The translations under genes and the position numbers were made by a program. 64,000 nt of DNA from the NCBI GenBank assembly GCA_030425205.1, contig JAUIAP010000003.1, positions 186,001 to 250,000 of the forward strand, given 5' to 3'. Positions 35,012-44,947 of the stretch are shown piece after piece (the stretch's first letter is position 1; the number at the start of each line of letters is the position of its first letter). The notes beneath the pieces were generated by a model. That model worked only from the letters and a program-made list of their open reading frames with translations, was not told the DNA's origin and did not search any database. This DNA is from Anaerolineae bacterium. GTDB lineage: Bacteria > Chloroflexota > Anaerolineae > Promineifilales > Promineifilaceae.

Positions 35012-35042
35012 GACGGCTATTTTCTGCTGGAATGTAAGAAAG

Positions 35043-36350
35043 TCAAGCGTGTGCCATGCGGGGGGAACGCCAAAGTAGCCATGCGCTGCCGCCACGCAGT
35101 AAAAATGCGGCGACTAAGGCAGTGGTCAAAGAGGTTGCCTCAGCAAATGCGGGACCAGCCAGCGAACCGATCAGGACTGCCGCGTTGAGAAAGAGGTTGT
35201 ACCATGCCAAATAGGGGGGGCGATTGTCCTCTGGTATGACGGAGAGCAAGTAGTTGCCCGTCGATCCCATCAAAATAGCGACCCCTGCCCCGCCAAATAA
35301 ATTGGCAAGCAGAAAAAGGCCTGCTCCCTGCGCGATGGCTAAACAGAGCGGGAAGAAGCCCATCAGTAAGATTGCCACGCCTAAGGCACGCCGATCACCA
35401 AGACGTGTTTCAATGTGAACATATTGGGTAGCACACAGAAAGAGCGCAGCATAGAAAAGGGCGTTGCCGATCCCAATAGTCGTATCGTTTAACGCCAACT
35501 CTTTGACGTAACGTAGCGGATGCAGCGGGATGGAAAAGTACTGCGAAAAATGCATCATGAAGAGCAACAGCAGGATAAACTTATAGTTGCCCCGTAACAC
35601 GTCCACTTGTAACAGTTTGCGCCAACCCCGATCGAGAAATGTCCGCAAGCCAACGCTAACGCGCACCCCTTGATCGTGGCGTGTTTGTCCGATGTGCACC
35701 CAACTTTTGACTGGCGTATGCGAGGGTTCTGCCGGTGTCGTGGTACGCACTTGCCAAAGATGCCATGTGCTCCACAGGCCGCCGCAAAATCCGATCAAAA
35801 AGATCAGCTGATAGCCATACGGGAATGGAACCGTGTCGAGAAGATAACCGCTGACCAGCGAGATGAGGATGGAGCTAATCGCATAGCTCGTTTGCCGCCA
35901 CGTCATCACTTGCGCGCGCCACTCGACAGGTACGGCGGCAGCATAGAGGGCGTTAAAGCTGATCGCAAGTACCGTGCCGGGAACGCCCATGCAAAAGACG
36001 GTGATGAGCAGCCAGTTGATTTGTGACGTCGCGGAGCCAAACAGAGGCAAAAAGATCCAGAGCAGGTAGCCAAGTCGATAGATGAAGGCAGACCAGCGCG
36101 TTGCGGTCGTTATCGGCCGATTTCGCAACCAGCCCCCCGCCGGCAATGCCAAGCCCAATGTCACCAGCGCGGGCAGTGCGCTCAGGATACCAAGCTGCCA
36201 GTTGGATGCACCGAGCCGCGTTGCATAAACGCCGATGAACGCGATTGCGCTACCGTTCAAAATGCCAAAACCAACGATGTCTAGGACGAGATGGTAAAAG
36301 TTTTTTCGCTGTGTTGAGGGTAGATCAGTTGGAAGAAAAGTGTGTAACAT
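35043..36350 (-). CDS. MFS transporter
   Basis: Major facilitator superfamily permease, 435 residues with twelve predicted helices in two halves and a larger central loop (about 200-245, ending RTFLDRGWRKLLQ). There is no diagnostic motif for drug or sugar transport; the loop-2 pattern GGWLRNRP is a weak version of the family's G-x3-D/R. It precedes the translin gene by 31 bases. A copy of WTCGGCCGAW at 36113 encodes Arg-Pro within that loop. Confidence 0.85.
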   Translation of the reverse strand: MLHTFLPTDLPSTQRKNFYHLVLDIVGFGILNGSAIAFIGVYATRLGASNWQLGILSALPALVTLGLALPAGGWLRNRPITTATRWSAFIYRLGYLLWIFLPLFGSATSQINWLLITVFCMGVPGTVLAISFNALYAAAVPVEWRAQVMTWRQTSYAISSILISLVSGYLLDTVPFPYGYQLIFLIGFCGGLWSTWHLWQVRTTTPAEPSHTPVKSWVHIGQTRHDQGVRVSVGLRTFLDRGWRKLLQVDVLRGNYKFILLLLFMMHFSQYFSIPLHPLRYVKELALNDTTIGIGNALFYAALFLCATQYVHIETRLGDRRALGVAILLMGFFPLCLAIAQGAGLFLLANLFGGAGVAILMGSTGNYLLSVIPEDNRPPYLAWYNLFLNAAVLIGSLAGPAFAEATSLTTALVAAFLLRGGSAWLLWRSPRMAHA

Positions 36351-36565
36351 TACGATTTCCTGTCGTTTTCAAAACAGAGAATAGTAGTGGCAATAATTGA
36401 GCGTGTCATCTGTCAAATGACGTAGATTTATTGCGAAAAGAATCGGTCATCTGACTGATCCCACCGGCCGATAGGTCTGTTATCATTTCGGTTATCTGGC
36501 CTCATCCCCAGAGGTGCAAGAGACGAACTCGGTTGCACAACTTCAATGTTTGATCGAGGTGTAAC

Positions 36566-36667
36566 ATGCCAAGTAAGAAACGTAACGGTGGCGCAACACA
36601 AGAGCCAGCCGCAAAGAAACCAGCCCCCAAGCGCAAGACCCCTGCGAAGAAAGGCGGCAAGAAATAA
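36566..36667 (+). CDS. 33-residue Lys/Ala/Pro-rich basic protein
   Basis: Very short gene with its own signals: a ribosome site GAGGTG seven bases before the ATG and a strong terminator 14 bases after the TAA. The product begins MPSKKRNGG and continues with AAKKPAPKRKTPAKKGGKK; about a third is Lys or Arg and there are no acidic residues apart from one Glu. It resembles the tails of histone H1, HU and other DNA- or RNA-binding proteins. No homolog can be named. It is too short for most gene callers, and its expression needs checking. Confidence 0.6.
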   Translation: MPSKKRNGGATQEPAAKKPAPKRKTPAKKGGKK

Positions 36668-36681
36668 ATTGTCAATAACAG

Positions 36682-36705
36682 AACACCCGCCAACTGGCGG
36701 GTGTT
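36682..36705 (+). terminator. Terminator of the small basic protein gene
   Basis: AACACCCGCC and GGCGGGTGTT pair over 10 bp around AACT, followed by TTGTTATT. The convergent aconitase X gene ends at 36733 and could use the same hairpin. Confidence 0.85.
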
Positions 36706-36732
36706 TTGTTATTGGTGGAAACAGAATTTAGC

Positions 36733-37143
36733 CTACTGGATTTTGATGGTGCCGTCGTGTTTTATATGCGCGGATTGACCACTTTGCAGAAGGGCGAACT
36801 GGCCATCGGACAGACTGATGAGTGGGACAGGCTTGCCGTACATCTCATCGGCGACAATCGAGGCAAGGGCGAAAAATGAGTCGGGCGCGGTTGTGATGAT
36901 GGCTGCGGGCGCGGTTCCTGCCTTGATCGCTTCGAGCAAGACGGCGGTTGTCGAGCTTGAGCCACGTGTAAAGGGAACGGCGAGAATGCGACCCGCCGCA
37001 CACAGTCCCGCCAGCGGATGGCGTTGGTCGATGATGTTGCCTGTGTGATAGTCGTAGCCACCCCAGAAGGAGAGCGGTTCGGCCGAAACGAGCAACTCGC
37101 CACTCGCCTCCCCCGCTTCAATGATTTGACCGCTTAATTCCAT
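36733..37143 (-). CDS. Aconitase X small (swivel) subunit
   Basis: 136 residues from the ATG at 37143; longer upstream frames would lie inside the large-subunit gene, which it overlaps by ten bases. Swivel-domain motif RGSSSTTAVLLEAI carries the substrate-binding serine, preceded by LSFWGGYDYHTGNI, both typical of the DUF126/AcnX_S domain. AcnX enzymes dehydrate either cis-3-hydroxy-L-proline (bacterial) or phosphomevalonate (archaeal). Which one applies cannot be read from sequence alone. Confidence 0.85.
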   Translation of the reverse strand: MELSGQIIEAGEASGELLVSAEPLSFWGGYDYHTGNIIDQRHPLAGLCAAGRILAVPFTRGSSSTTAVLLEAIKAGTAPAAIITTAPDSFFALASIVADEMYGKPVPLISLSDGQFALLQSGQSAHIKHDGTIKIQ

Positions 37144-38405
37144 AATGATTCGTCCCGCGTGACGCGGCCAATTTCGGCCGATCGCACACAATCTTGCAAA
37201 CTCCCAAATGTGATCTCCGTCTCTAACAGTCCCGGCGCATAGTAGGCATATTTGCCCGAATTGGTCATCAGGCGCGTAATCTCGGGCGGCAACATGGGCG
37301 AGACCAAAATGCACGTGTCGAGCGTGATTTGTGCGCCAAATGCCTTGATCGGTTCAAGCAAACCCGCCTTGTGCGCCAATGCGGCCATCGCGCGACTTGA
37401 CGTGACCAAAAACTTAACTGAGGGATGCTTCTTTTTGCCAGCGACAAGCGGAGCCAACGCCTTAAATTCGGCCAGCGAGAAGTGTGGACTGCCCAAAATC
37501 ACCATGTCTAACTCGTCGCCGCTCGCCTTCGTCAGAAGCTGCCACGCCTCACGAATCATCGCCTGTGTCACTCGAATCGTGGGGACATCTTGCCGTCCCT
37601 GAATGGCTGCGTCGAGCGTCGGTGCTTCGGGCGTCACGCCGACAATGTGAAAGAGTGCCACTGCCCCCGCGCTCGCACTTGCCGCCCCTAACGCCTTCAA
37701 ATCGTCTTCTGTGGGCGTGCCGACAAAGTTGTTGACGACGGGGATTTTATTGCCAGCGAGTTTCCCAAGCAGTGTGCCGAGCACGGGATAGAATGAAGAC
37801 TCGGCTTGAATTTCGGCCGAAATCTCTGCCAAATCCAAAATCAGCTCACCCGCCCGATTTTCTGTCAGATGTAGACTCGCCTCTGGAACCCGCCCCACGA
37901 TTGCAGCGCAAATGTCCATCAGGTCGGGATAACGCGCCGTGCGTGCGCCTAACACAGAGTTGGCAAAAACGATTGCACTCGACTCGCCCCACGCGATTTG
38001 CTGGCCGAACTTGGGGGTCAATTCGACTTGATAGGGCGCACACGTCCACGTCGGCCGACAACCCATCGCCTCATACGCGATCATCTGGCGGCGTGCCTCG
38101 CTTGCCCACTCAGGGGGAACCGCCCACTCTTGCCAATTGTGTTCATCCAATGCGCTGACGTTGAGCGTCGTCGGCACGCTGACCTGTGCGCCCAGCGCGG
38201 CGAGCCGCTCCGCAAACTCAAGCCCTGCGGGACCAAAATAGACGGAGCTGTCGATATGCGCGCCACTAATTTCAAGCAGTCGCGGCGCACCATAAAAGCG
38301 TGCCATGCGCACGATGACCGACATGGCGAGCTGCTTGCCCGTGCCGTGTTCGCCGTCTAGCAGTGCTTGTTCGTAGGGGGTGAGAGAGAGTGAAGTAGAT
38401 TTCAT
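37134..38405 (-). CDS. Aconitase X large (catalytic) subunit
   Basis: 423 residues, DUF521/AcnX_L domain. It starts LTPYEQALLDGEHGTGKQLAM, then LLEISGAHIDSSVYFG, CRPTWTCAPYQ and SSAIVFANSVLGART, where the cysteines and polar residues of the Fe-S site lie; further Cys residues are in TCILVSP near the end. The pair could be a hydroxyproline dehydratase or a phosphomevalonate dehydratase. It is followed by the small subunit (overlap of ten bases) and preceded, nine bases away, by a precorrin-2 dehydrogenase gene. Four palindrome copies fall in the two genes. Confidence 0.88.
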   Translation of the reverse strand: MKSTSLSLTPYEQALLDGEHGTGKQLAMSVIVRMARFYGAPRLLEISGAHIDSSVYFGPAGLEFAERLAALGAQVSVPTTLNVSALDEHNWQEWAVPPEWASEARRQMIAYEAMGCRPTWTCAPYQVELTPKFGQQIAWGESSAIVFANSVLGARTARYPDLMDICAAIVGRVPEASLHLTENRAGELILDLAEISAEIQAESSFYPVLGTLLGKLAGNKIPVVNNFVGTPTEDDLKALGAASASAGAVALFHIVGVTPEAPTLDAAIQGRQDVPTIRVTQAMIREAWQLLTKASGDELDMVILGSPHFSLAEFKALAPLVAGKKKHPSVKFLVTSSRAMAALAHKAGLLEPIKAFGAQITLDTCILVSPMLPPEITRLMTNSGKYAYYAPGLLETEITFGSLQDCVRSAEIGRVTRDESLWN

Positions 38406-38414
38406 CGTTGTGGC

Positions 38415-38927
38415 TTATTGCTTATCCAACCATTGGCTAATCTGTTGTTTTAGAGCCTTTGCCTGTTTGGGGGAGGTGCCGTCTGTGCCAACCGCGATCA
38501 CGTTTTGCCCATGGCGCACGATGGCGAGTGAATAAAAGTCGCCAGTTGCAGGGGCATCGGCGATGTTGCAGAGGATGTTGCGCGCGTGTGCTGCGTCCGC
38601 CACGGCTGCATTGACTTCACGCACATCCGTCGCCGCAAATGCCAATCGTGCACCATCCAAGTCGTCTGGCACAAATGCCCGTGCAAGCCATTTGATCGTC
38701 CCGTTTGTGGCGAATGTTTGTAATTCGGCCGAAATTTCCAACGCCACGACCGTCACATCCGCCCCCACATCCAGCAGCCCGCGCACTTTACGCGATCCCA
38801 CAATGCCCCCCCCAACAACGACGCATTTTGCACCTGTGAGGTTGGCAAGGGCGATGGGATAACTCTTGGGAGTCTGCGCAGCTGAACGGTTGGTTTGCGC
38901 TTCCAAACTACTTGCTTTTTTGCACAA
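38415..38927 (-). CDS. Precorrin-2 dehydrogenase-like protein (siroheme synthesis)
   Basis: NAD-dependent enzyme oxidising precorrin-2 to sirohydrochlorin, 170 residues. The N-terminal motif YPIALANLTGAKCVVVGGGIVG and the following RKVRGLL are the CysG/Met8 pattern. It is short, holding the Rossmann domain plus a shortened helical part (VGTDGTSPKQAKALKQQI), so chelatase activity is doubtful. It overlaps the S10 peptidase gene upstream by 20 bases and precedes the aconitase X pair by nine. A link between siroheme and Fe-S dehydratase is not obvious. Confidence 0.85.
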   Translation of the reverse strand: MCKKASSLEAQTNRSAAQTPKSYPIALANLTGAKCVVVGGGIVGSRKVRGLLDVGADVTVVALEISAELQTFATNGTIKWLARAFVPDDLDGARLAFAATDVREVNAAVADAAHARNILCNIADAPATGDFYSLAIVRHGQNVIAVGTDGTSPKQAKALKQQISQWLDKQ

Positions 38928-40374
38928 AGTCGCGCATATCTTGTGCCAATTGTGCCAACGATTCCATATGCACGTACATCATGTGACCTGCTTCATAGTA
39001 GGTCATGTCGATGTTGTCCACTAGCGATGGGTCGAGTTGCAAATGGTTGACAGTGTATTCGGTGGCGAAGTAGGGGGTGGCGAGATCGTAATAGCCGTTG
39101 GCAAAAAGCACGCGCAAGTGCGGGTTGCGACTCATCGCACCACGCAGCGTTTCAGCGACGTTAACATATTGATTGGCATACTTCTTGCCATAATCCCATG
39201 GGTGAACTTTGCCCGTCAAGATTTCGTAGGGCAGGTCGCTTTCATACCCTAAGACGCGCCGCACATAGTCGTTAAGAACAGCGGTGTAGGGGCCTTGGAT
39301 ATTTGTATAGCTGGGGTCGTATTCATAGACGGAGCCAGCCGAGTCGCGGTCGATGCCTGTAAAGCGTGAGTCTAATCGGCCAACTGTAATTCGCTCGGCT
39401 CGGCGCAGCTCTTTGATATAGCGATGGAGTTCGATGCGTAGGTTGTTGCGCTGGATAAAATCGGCCGAAACGCCCAAATAACGTGCCACCTTCTCTGCGA
39501 TTTCGCTTGCTCGCTCTGCTGGCAGCTTACTTCCCAGCATCATTGCGCTGGCATACTCCCCTTCCGCGAACGCCTCAACCTCAGCCAACAGCTCTTTCAG
39601 TGGCAACGTCTGCAATTCATCCGTCAACTGCTTGTGATACCATGCCGTTGCCGCATAAACGGGCAGATACAAGATGTAGGGCATATCGTTGCCCACGTGG
39701 AAAAAGCCCGATTGGAAGTTGAGAATAGAAGAGATCATCAACAGACCGTTGAGATACATCCCAAACTCGTTTTGCAATACGCCGCTCAGGGCTGCCGTGC
39801 GCGTTGTCCCATAGCTTTCACCACAGACAAATTTAGCCGATGACCAGCGATTGTTGCGGGTTGTCCAAAGCCGAATAAACTCGGCAATTGAGGCGATATC
39901 TTTCTCGAATTCGTGAAATTGGCTCGCCTTTTCGCCCGGAACGGCGCGACTGAAACCCGTGCTGACGGGGTCGATAAAGACAACGTCACTGACATCGAGC
40001 AGTGAAAACTCATTGTTCACCAACTCATACGGCGGCGCAGTCATGTTGCCGACATCATCAAAGACGACTCGTTGAGGACCAAGCAACCCCATGTGCAGCC
40101 AGACAGATGATGATCCCGGGCCGCCATTAAAGGCAAATGTCACGGGTCGATTTTGCGGCTCCACATCATTTTTTGTGTAAGCGACGTAGAATATCGACGC
40201 TTTCGCCTTATGCCCTTCATCCTCGTCTTCTTCGCGCAACAAAACGGTGCCAGTCGTCGCCGTGTAATTGATCACGTTCCCAGCAATCTCGACGCTATTT
40301 TGCGTCACAACCGTCTGCTCTTCTGGAATTGGAGCTGTCTCTTTTTCTTTTCCGTTCTTCTTCTCGTCTGCCAT
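38908..40374 (-). CDS. Serine carboxypeptidase-like protein (peptidase S10)
   Basis: 488 residues. Catalytic Ser in CGESYGTTR, Asp in YDLATPYFATEY, His in EAGHMMYVH, and the oxyanion motif FNGGPGSSSVW, so the S10 triad is complete. No signal peptide is visible; the Lys/Glu-rich N-terminus (MADEKKNGKEKETAP) suggests a cytoplasmic protein, unlike most secreted S10 enzymes. It probably trims C-terminal residues of peptides. First of a leftward run with the precorrin-2 dehydrogenase and aconitase X genes. Confidence 0.88.
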   Translation of the reverse strand: MADEKKNGKEKETAPIPEEQTVVTQNSVEIAGNVINYTATTGTVLLREEDEDEGHKAKASIFYVAYTKNDVEPQNRPVTFAFNGGPGSSSVWLHMGLLGPQRVVFDDVGNMTAPPYELVNNEFSLLDVSDVVFIDPVSTGFSRAVPGEKASQFHEFEKDIASIAEFIRLWTTRNNRWSSAKFVCGESYGTTRTAALSGVLQNEFGMYLNGLLMISSILNFQSGFFHVGNDMPYILYLPVYAATAWYHKQLTDELQTLPLKELLAEVEAFAEGEYASAMMLGSKLPAERASEIAEKVARYLGVSADFIQRNNLRIELHRYIKELRRAERITVGRLDSRFTGIDRDSAGSVYEYDPSYTNIQGPYTAVLNDYVRRVLGYESDLPYEILTGKVHPWDYGKKYANQYVNVAETLRGAMSRNPHLRVLFANGYYDLATPYFATEYTVNHLQLDPSLVDNIDMTYYEAGHMMYVHMESLAQLAQDMRDFVQKSK

Positions 40375-40496
40375 AATGTTTTCCGTTTATTTTGTTAAAA
40401 TGCAAAAGTCAGTGACCATCTTCGAAATCCCAAATCATTATCTGAATGTCAACGAACCCTAGCGAACAATTTGGATGGCGCGTGTAACAAGCGCTG

Positions 40497-41066
40497 TCAA
40501 GCGAATGTTCCGTACAAGTACCAATAATCGTCACGCGGATAGGCGGGTTGCCATGCGTCATCCCAAACGAAATCGCCATCCATCCAGCGCATTTTTAGCC
40601 CAACATCGAGCTTGAGAACACGTTCTTGCGTATATTCAGGCGGTGCGTAAGGTGGCAGATCTAGCTGTTGCAAAATTACGTCGATCATGACGCGCGGTTC
40701 GACGGCCGTGCGATAGTAGTTGATGACACTTTTGTCTTGCTGCAAATCGCGCAGATATTCCTTCCACTGACGCAGACGCGCATCGAGTTCACGATGACAT
40801 TTCTTCTCAAAACGGACGATGTTATTTTCAAGTGCCGCTTGAAAGTTGGCAATCGCTGTATCCAAACGATCTTGATCGGTTGGGCTGAGGAGATTCTTCA
40901 ACAGCAGCAAACGATGTTGCCGTAGTAAAATACCGCCAAATGTCATTTCTGGAATCGTCGGACCCGTGGGGTAAAAAAGTGCATCGCTCGTGAGATAGGT
41001 CGGGGTTATTTCCGCAAAGCGTTCAAGGATATTGAGGTCATTTTGTAAGTTTTTCGGGGTGTCCAT
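40497..41066 (-). CDS. Unknown protein with a central coiled-coil-like helix
   Basis: 189 residues, soluble. About 75-110 is a highly charged helix (ENNIVRFEKKCHRELDARLR) and the C-terminus is aromatic and acidic (RWMDGDFVWDDAWQPAYPRDDYWYLYG). No recognised domain, signal or metal site. A plausible -35/-10 pair (TTGTCA, 17, TAATAA) lies upstream on its strand. It is monocistronic, convergent with the S10 operon on one side and divergent from rsmG on the other. Confidence 0.65.
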   Translation of the reverse strand: MDTPKNLQNDLNILERFAEITPTYLTSDALFYPTGPTIPEMTFGGILLRQHRLLLLKNLLSPTDQDRLDTAIANFQAALENNIVRFEKKCHRELDARLRQWKEYLRDLQQDKSVINYYRTAVEPRVMIDVILQQLDLPPYAPPEYTQERVLKLDVGLKMRWMDGDFVWDDAWQPAYPRDDYWYLYGTFA

Positions 41067-41230
41067 GTGCGTTCCTTTTGGCTCACTTAATTATTAGGCT
41101 AGTATACAAGGATTGACAAACTTTATGTAGAGGGGACATTGTAGCTCATTGCGATTTCAATTAGATTAGCGGGCGGATGCAGAGGCCGCCACGCAATCGG
41201 CAAAATCACGTTTTACCTCTTTCGTTCAAT

Positions 41231-41944
41231 ATGTATGGAAAACAACTCGCCACATTTGCGCTTCGTTATGGGATTGTGCTCGACATCCGTCAGGTCGCGC
41301 AATTCGATCGCTATCTGAGCCTGCTACAAACGTGGAATGAACACACCAATTTGACCCGCATCATTGCGTCTGACGAGGTGGTTGTGCGCCACTTTTTAGA
41401 CTCTCTAACGTGCGCGACGGTGACGGGCAATCTGAATCGGCTGCGCGTGATCGATGTGGGGACGGGTGCGGGGTTTCCCGGTGTACCGCTCAAGATACTG
41501 TTTCCCGCCATGAATTTGACACTGGCCGATAGTGTCGGCAAGAAGACGGACTTTCTGCGTGCGCTGGGGGAGGATTTGGGATTGGGAGCGGTTGAAATTT
41601 TGACAGACCGCGCAGAGACATTGGGACAAAACCCCGCCTATCGTGAGCAGTTTGATTGGGCGATGGGTCGCGCCGTTGCCCACACGCGCATTTTGGCGGA
41701 GTATCTCCTGCCATTGGTCAAGATTGGTGGCACGATGTTGGCGATGAAGGGGAGTTGGGGGGAGGAAGAATCGGCCGAATCCCAGCACGCCATCACCACT
41801 CTAGGCGGCTCATCCCCTACCATCACGTCGATCCAACTCCCCAACCGAGCCGATCCACACACCATCGTCACCATCAGCAAACAAGCGGCTACCCCAGCAA
41901 AATATCCTCGCCGGCCCGGCATGCCGACGAAGCGACCGCTTTAA
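41231..41944 (+). CDS. rsmG: 16S rRNA (guanine527-N7)-methyltransferase
   Basis: SAM-dependent methyltransferase that makes m7G527 in 16S rRNA, 237 residues. Family start MYGKQLATFALRYGI; substrate loop NLTRIIASDEVVVRHFLDSL; SAM site VIDVGTGAGFPGVPLKI; ADSVGKKTDFLRAL; and GRAVAHTRILAEYLLPLVKIGG are all in order. The C-terminus PRRPGMPTKRPL is the RsmG ending. An earlier ATG lies 54 bases upstream without family similarity. Its stop TAA shares the base A with the next start ATG. It contains a palindrome copy (41771). Confidence 0.95.
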   Translation: MYGKQLATFALRYGIVLDIRQVAQFDRYLSLLQTWNEHTNLTRIIASDEVVVRHFLDSLTCATVTGNLNRLRVIDVGTGAGFPGVPLKILFPAMNLTLADSVGKKTDFLRALGEDLGLGAVEILTDRAETLGQNPAYREQFDWAMGRAVAHTRILAEYLLPLVKIGGTMLAMKGSWGEEESAESQHAITTLGGSSPTITSIQLPNRADPHTIVTISKQAATPAKYPRRPGMPTKRPL

Positions 41945-42927
41945 TGTGGCAGATTCGCCCATTTCAGGAGCAGGATCAACCTGCACTACTACAGCTATTT
42001 GAGCGCGTATTTGGGCGTGCGTTATCTTCTGAAGCTTATCGGTGGAAACTGCGGTCGCATGGCCTGCCTGTTGAAAATGTTTATGTGGCGGTTGATGGAG
42101 ATCGGCCGATATTCCACTATGCAGGTATCCCTATCCAGTATGAAATTGCGGGAGAGGTGCGGCTCGGTATGGTTTCAGTCGATACGATGGCCTCACCCGA
42201 CTATCGACGGCAAGGATTACTGACAACGGTTGGGAAATATACCTATGATCGCTGGCGCGAGCAGGGGGTCGATTTTGTCATTGGTCTGCCCAACGAGCAG
42301 TGGGGGTCACGTGCGACTGCGCTGGGATGGCAGCCGCTCTTTCCGTTGGCATGGTACAGTTTCCCACTGCGCCCTAGTCAAATTATGGGGCGCAAGATGC
42401 CACTGGCTGCCAAATTTAGGATTGCCGATCAACTTTGGCGCATGCGCTGGTGGCGCAACGTTTCAACCGCAATCACGCCGCAGACAGAGCTGTTAACAGA
42501 CAGTCTTCGCATAGTCAATGAAGCACTGATCGCGCCGCAGCACAATAGCACATGGTTCAATTGGCGCTATTTACAATGTCCAACCCCTTATCAACTATTG
42601 ACGGCGGAAAACGGGATAATCGCCTATCGAATTGAGTCAACAGCCCAGAACCACACGGGGATCATTGCTGAATGCAGTGGCGAGCATCGACCCGCATTGC
42701 TGCAACTGGCACTACAGAAGATGTATGCGGCGGGGGCGGTATCGGCAACGACACAAGCGGTCGTCGGGAGCGACTTTGCACGCGAATTGACGAAAATTGG
42801 TTTTCGGCGTCGTCCACACAGCTTTGGTGTGCAGATCGTTCCGCTCAGCGACGATCTACCTGCACTGCATGAACGTCAAAATCCGCAAAATTGGGATTTT
42901 TGTGGGGGAGACTTTGACATTATTTAG
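41944..42927 (+). CDS. GNAT family acetyltransferase-like protein, two-domain
   Basis: 327 residues starting at the ATG that overlaps the rsmG stop (TAATG), so translation is coupled. The N-terminal domain has the GNAT acetyl-CoA loop VSVDTMASPDYRRQGLLTTV (R/Q-x2-G/A pattern: RRQGLL) and a later WEE-like strand IGLPNEQWG. The second half (about 180-300) repeats an alpha/beta pattern and may be a second, degenerate GNAT fold. The acceptor is unknown. The PIG-L gene follows after 13 bases. Confidence 0.75.
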   Translation: MWQIRPFQEQDQPALLQLFERVFGRALSSEAYRWKLRSHGLPVENVYVAVDGDRPIFHYAGIPIQYEIAGEVRLGMVSVDTMASPDYRRQGLLTTVGKYTYDRWREQGVDFVIGLPNEQWGSRATALGWQPLFPLAWYSFPLRPSQIMGRKMPLAAKFRIADQLWRMRWWRNVSTAITPQTELLTDSLRIVNEALIAPQHNSTWFNWRYLQCPTPYQLLTAENGIIAYRIESTAQNHTGIIAECSGEHRPALLQLALQKMYAAGAVSATTQAVVGSDFARELTKIGFRRRPHSFGVQIVPLSDDLPALHERQNPQNWDFCGGDFDII

Positions 42928-42940
42928 CGGAGCTGGACAA

Positions 42941-43798
42941 ATGAAGGATTTTCTAGCGGGCACGGTCGAAACATTCTGGTCATTTGGATTTTCTCTGGTT
43001 GGGCTTTTACAACCCAAATCCCCCGAACCACTCGACTTTCAACCAAAACAACGTGTCCTCGTTATCGCACCGCATCCTGACGATGAAGTGATTGGTTGCG
43101 GCGGGACGATTCTGCGGCATGTTGCACAGGGGGATGACGTGCATGTTGCCTACGTGACGGATGGGAGCGCATCGCGGGCGGGGAATTTGTCAGGCGAACA
43201 GATGCGCGTGACACGCAAACAGGAGGCGTTCGCGGCGGCTTCCTTGCTCAATGTGCAACCCCATTGGTTCGGTCTATCAGAAGAGAGCTTTGCGGTGAAC
43301 ACGGCGCAGGAGATGCTGGCAACCCTGATTGCCGATCTCCAACCCACCATTCTCTACGTTCCCCCGCGCATCGACTTTCACCCGATTCATATTCAAACCT
43401 CGCAAATAATGGCGGCTATTATTGCCAGCAACAGCCATTGGGATATCTGCATTCGGATGTATCAAATTCAAGTGCCGCTCACCGCGGTGCTTGTCAATCG
43501 GATCGTCCAGGTTGGCGATTTGGAAGAACAGCTCAGACAAGCGGTTGCCGCCCACGCGAGTCAGCGGTTGAGCTTAGGTAGTATGTGGCGACAGCGCAAA
43601 TATGCGGCTGCACGTTATCGAAGACAGGGTCTGCTTGAACTGTTTTGGGAGCTGGATGCGGGACGCTATCTGCAACTGCACCGCCAAGAGCTAGCTTTCA
43701 ATGTGCGAAGTTTGCGCTTTCGGCCATGGTTTGACCCGATTGCGTATTTAATCGGCCGAAATCAACGCAAACGGCACGCCAACCCGACTACCCACTAA
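42941..43798 (+). CDS. PIG-L family deacetylase
   Basis: Zinc-dependent N-acetyl sugar deacetylase (LmbE/PIG-L family), 285 residues. Zinc motif APHPDDEVIGCGG plus a distal His in DFHPIHIQTS; YVTDGSASR and RKQEAFAA are the standard following motifs. An N-terminal helix (TFWSFGFSLVGLL) may anchor it to the membrane. Start: ATG 42941 after GCGGAGC. With a GNAT before and gmd after, a role in sugar or envelope glycan synthesis is reasonable. Confidence 0.88.
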   Translation: MKDFLAGTVETFWSFGFSLVGLLQPKSPEPLDFQPKQRVLVIAPHPDDEVIGCGGTILRHVAQGDDVHVAYVTDGSASRAGNLSGEQMRVTRKQEAFAAASLLNVQPHWFGLSEESFAVNTAQEMLATLIADLQPTILYVPPRIDFHPIHIQTSQIMAAIIASNSHWDICIRMYQIQVPLTAVLVNRIVQVGDLEEQLRQAVAAHASQRLSLGSMWRQRKYAAARYRRQGLLELFWELDAGRYLQLHRQELAFNVRSLRFRPWFDPIAYLIGRNQRKRHANPTTH

Positions 43799-43815
43799 CT
43801 TTCATCTAACCAAAC

Positions 43816-43843
43816 TTGTATCATGTCACCCCTCCGCTATAAT
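43816..43843 (+). promoter_or_regulatory. Candidate sigma-A promoter of gmd
   Basis: TTGTAT and TATAAT separated by 16 bases. It would give a leader of about 100 bases before the gmd ATG at 43951. Confidence 0.5.
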
Positions 43844-43911
43844 CCGCAACCATTCAAAACGGTTTTTACATTGTAAATCAGATGCGCTGAGACGCATTTT
43901 CTATAAATTAG

Positions 43912-44925
<1,014 letters not shown>

Positions 44926-44947
44926 TGCAATTTGCAAGTTGGCATTT

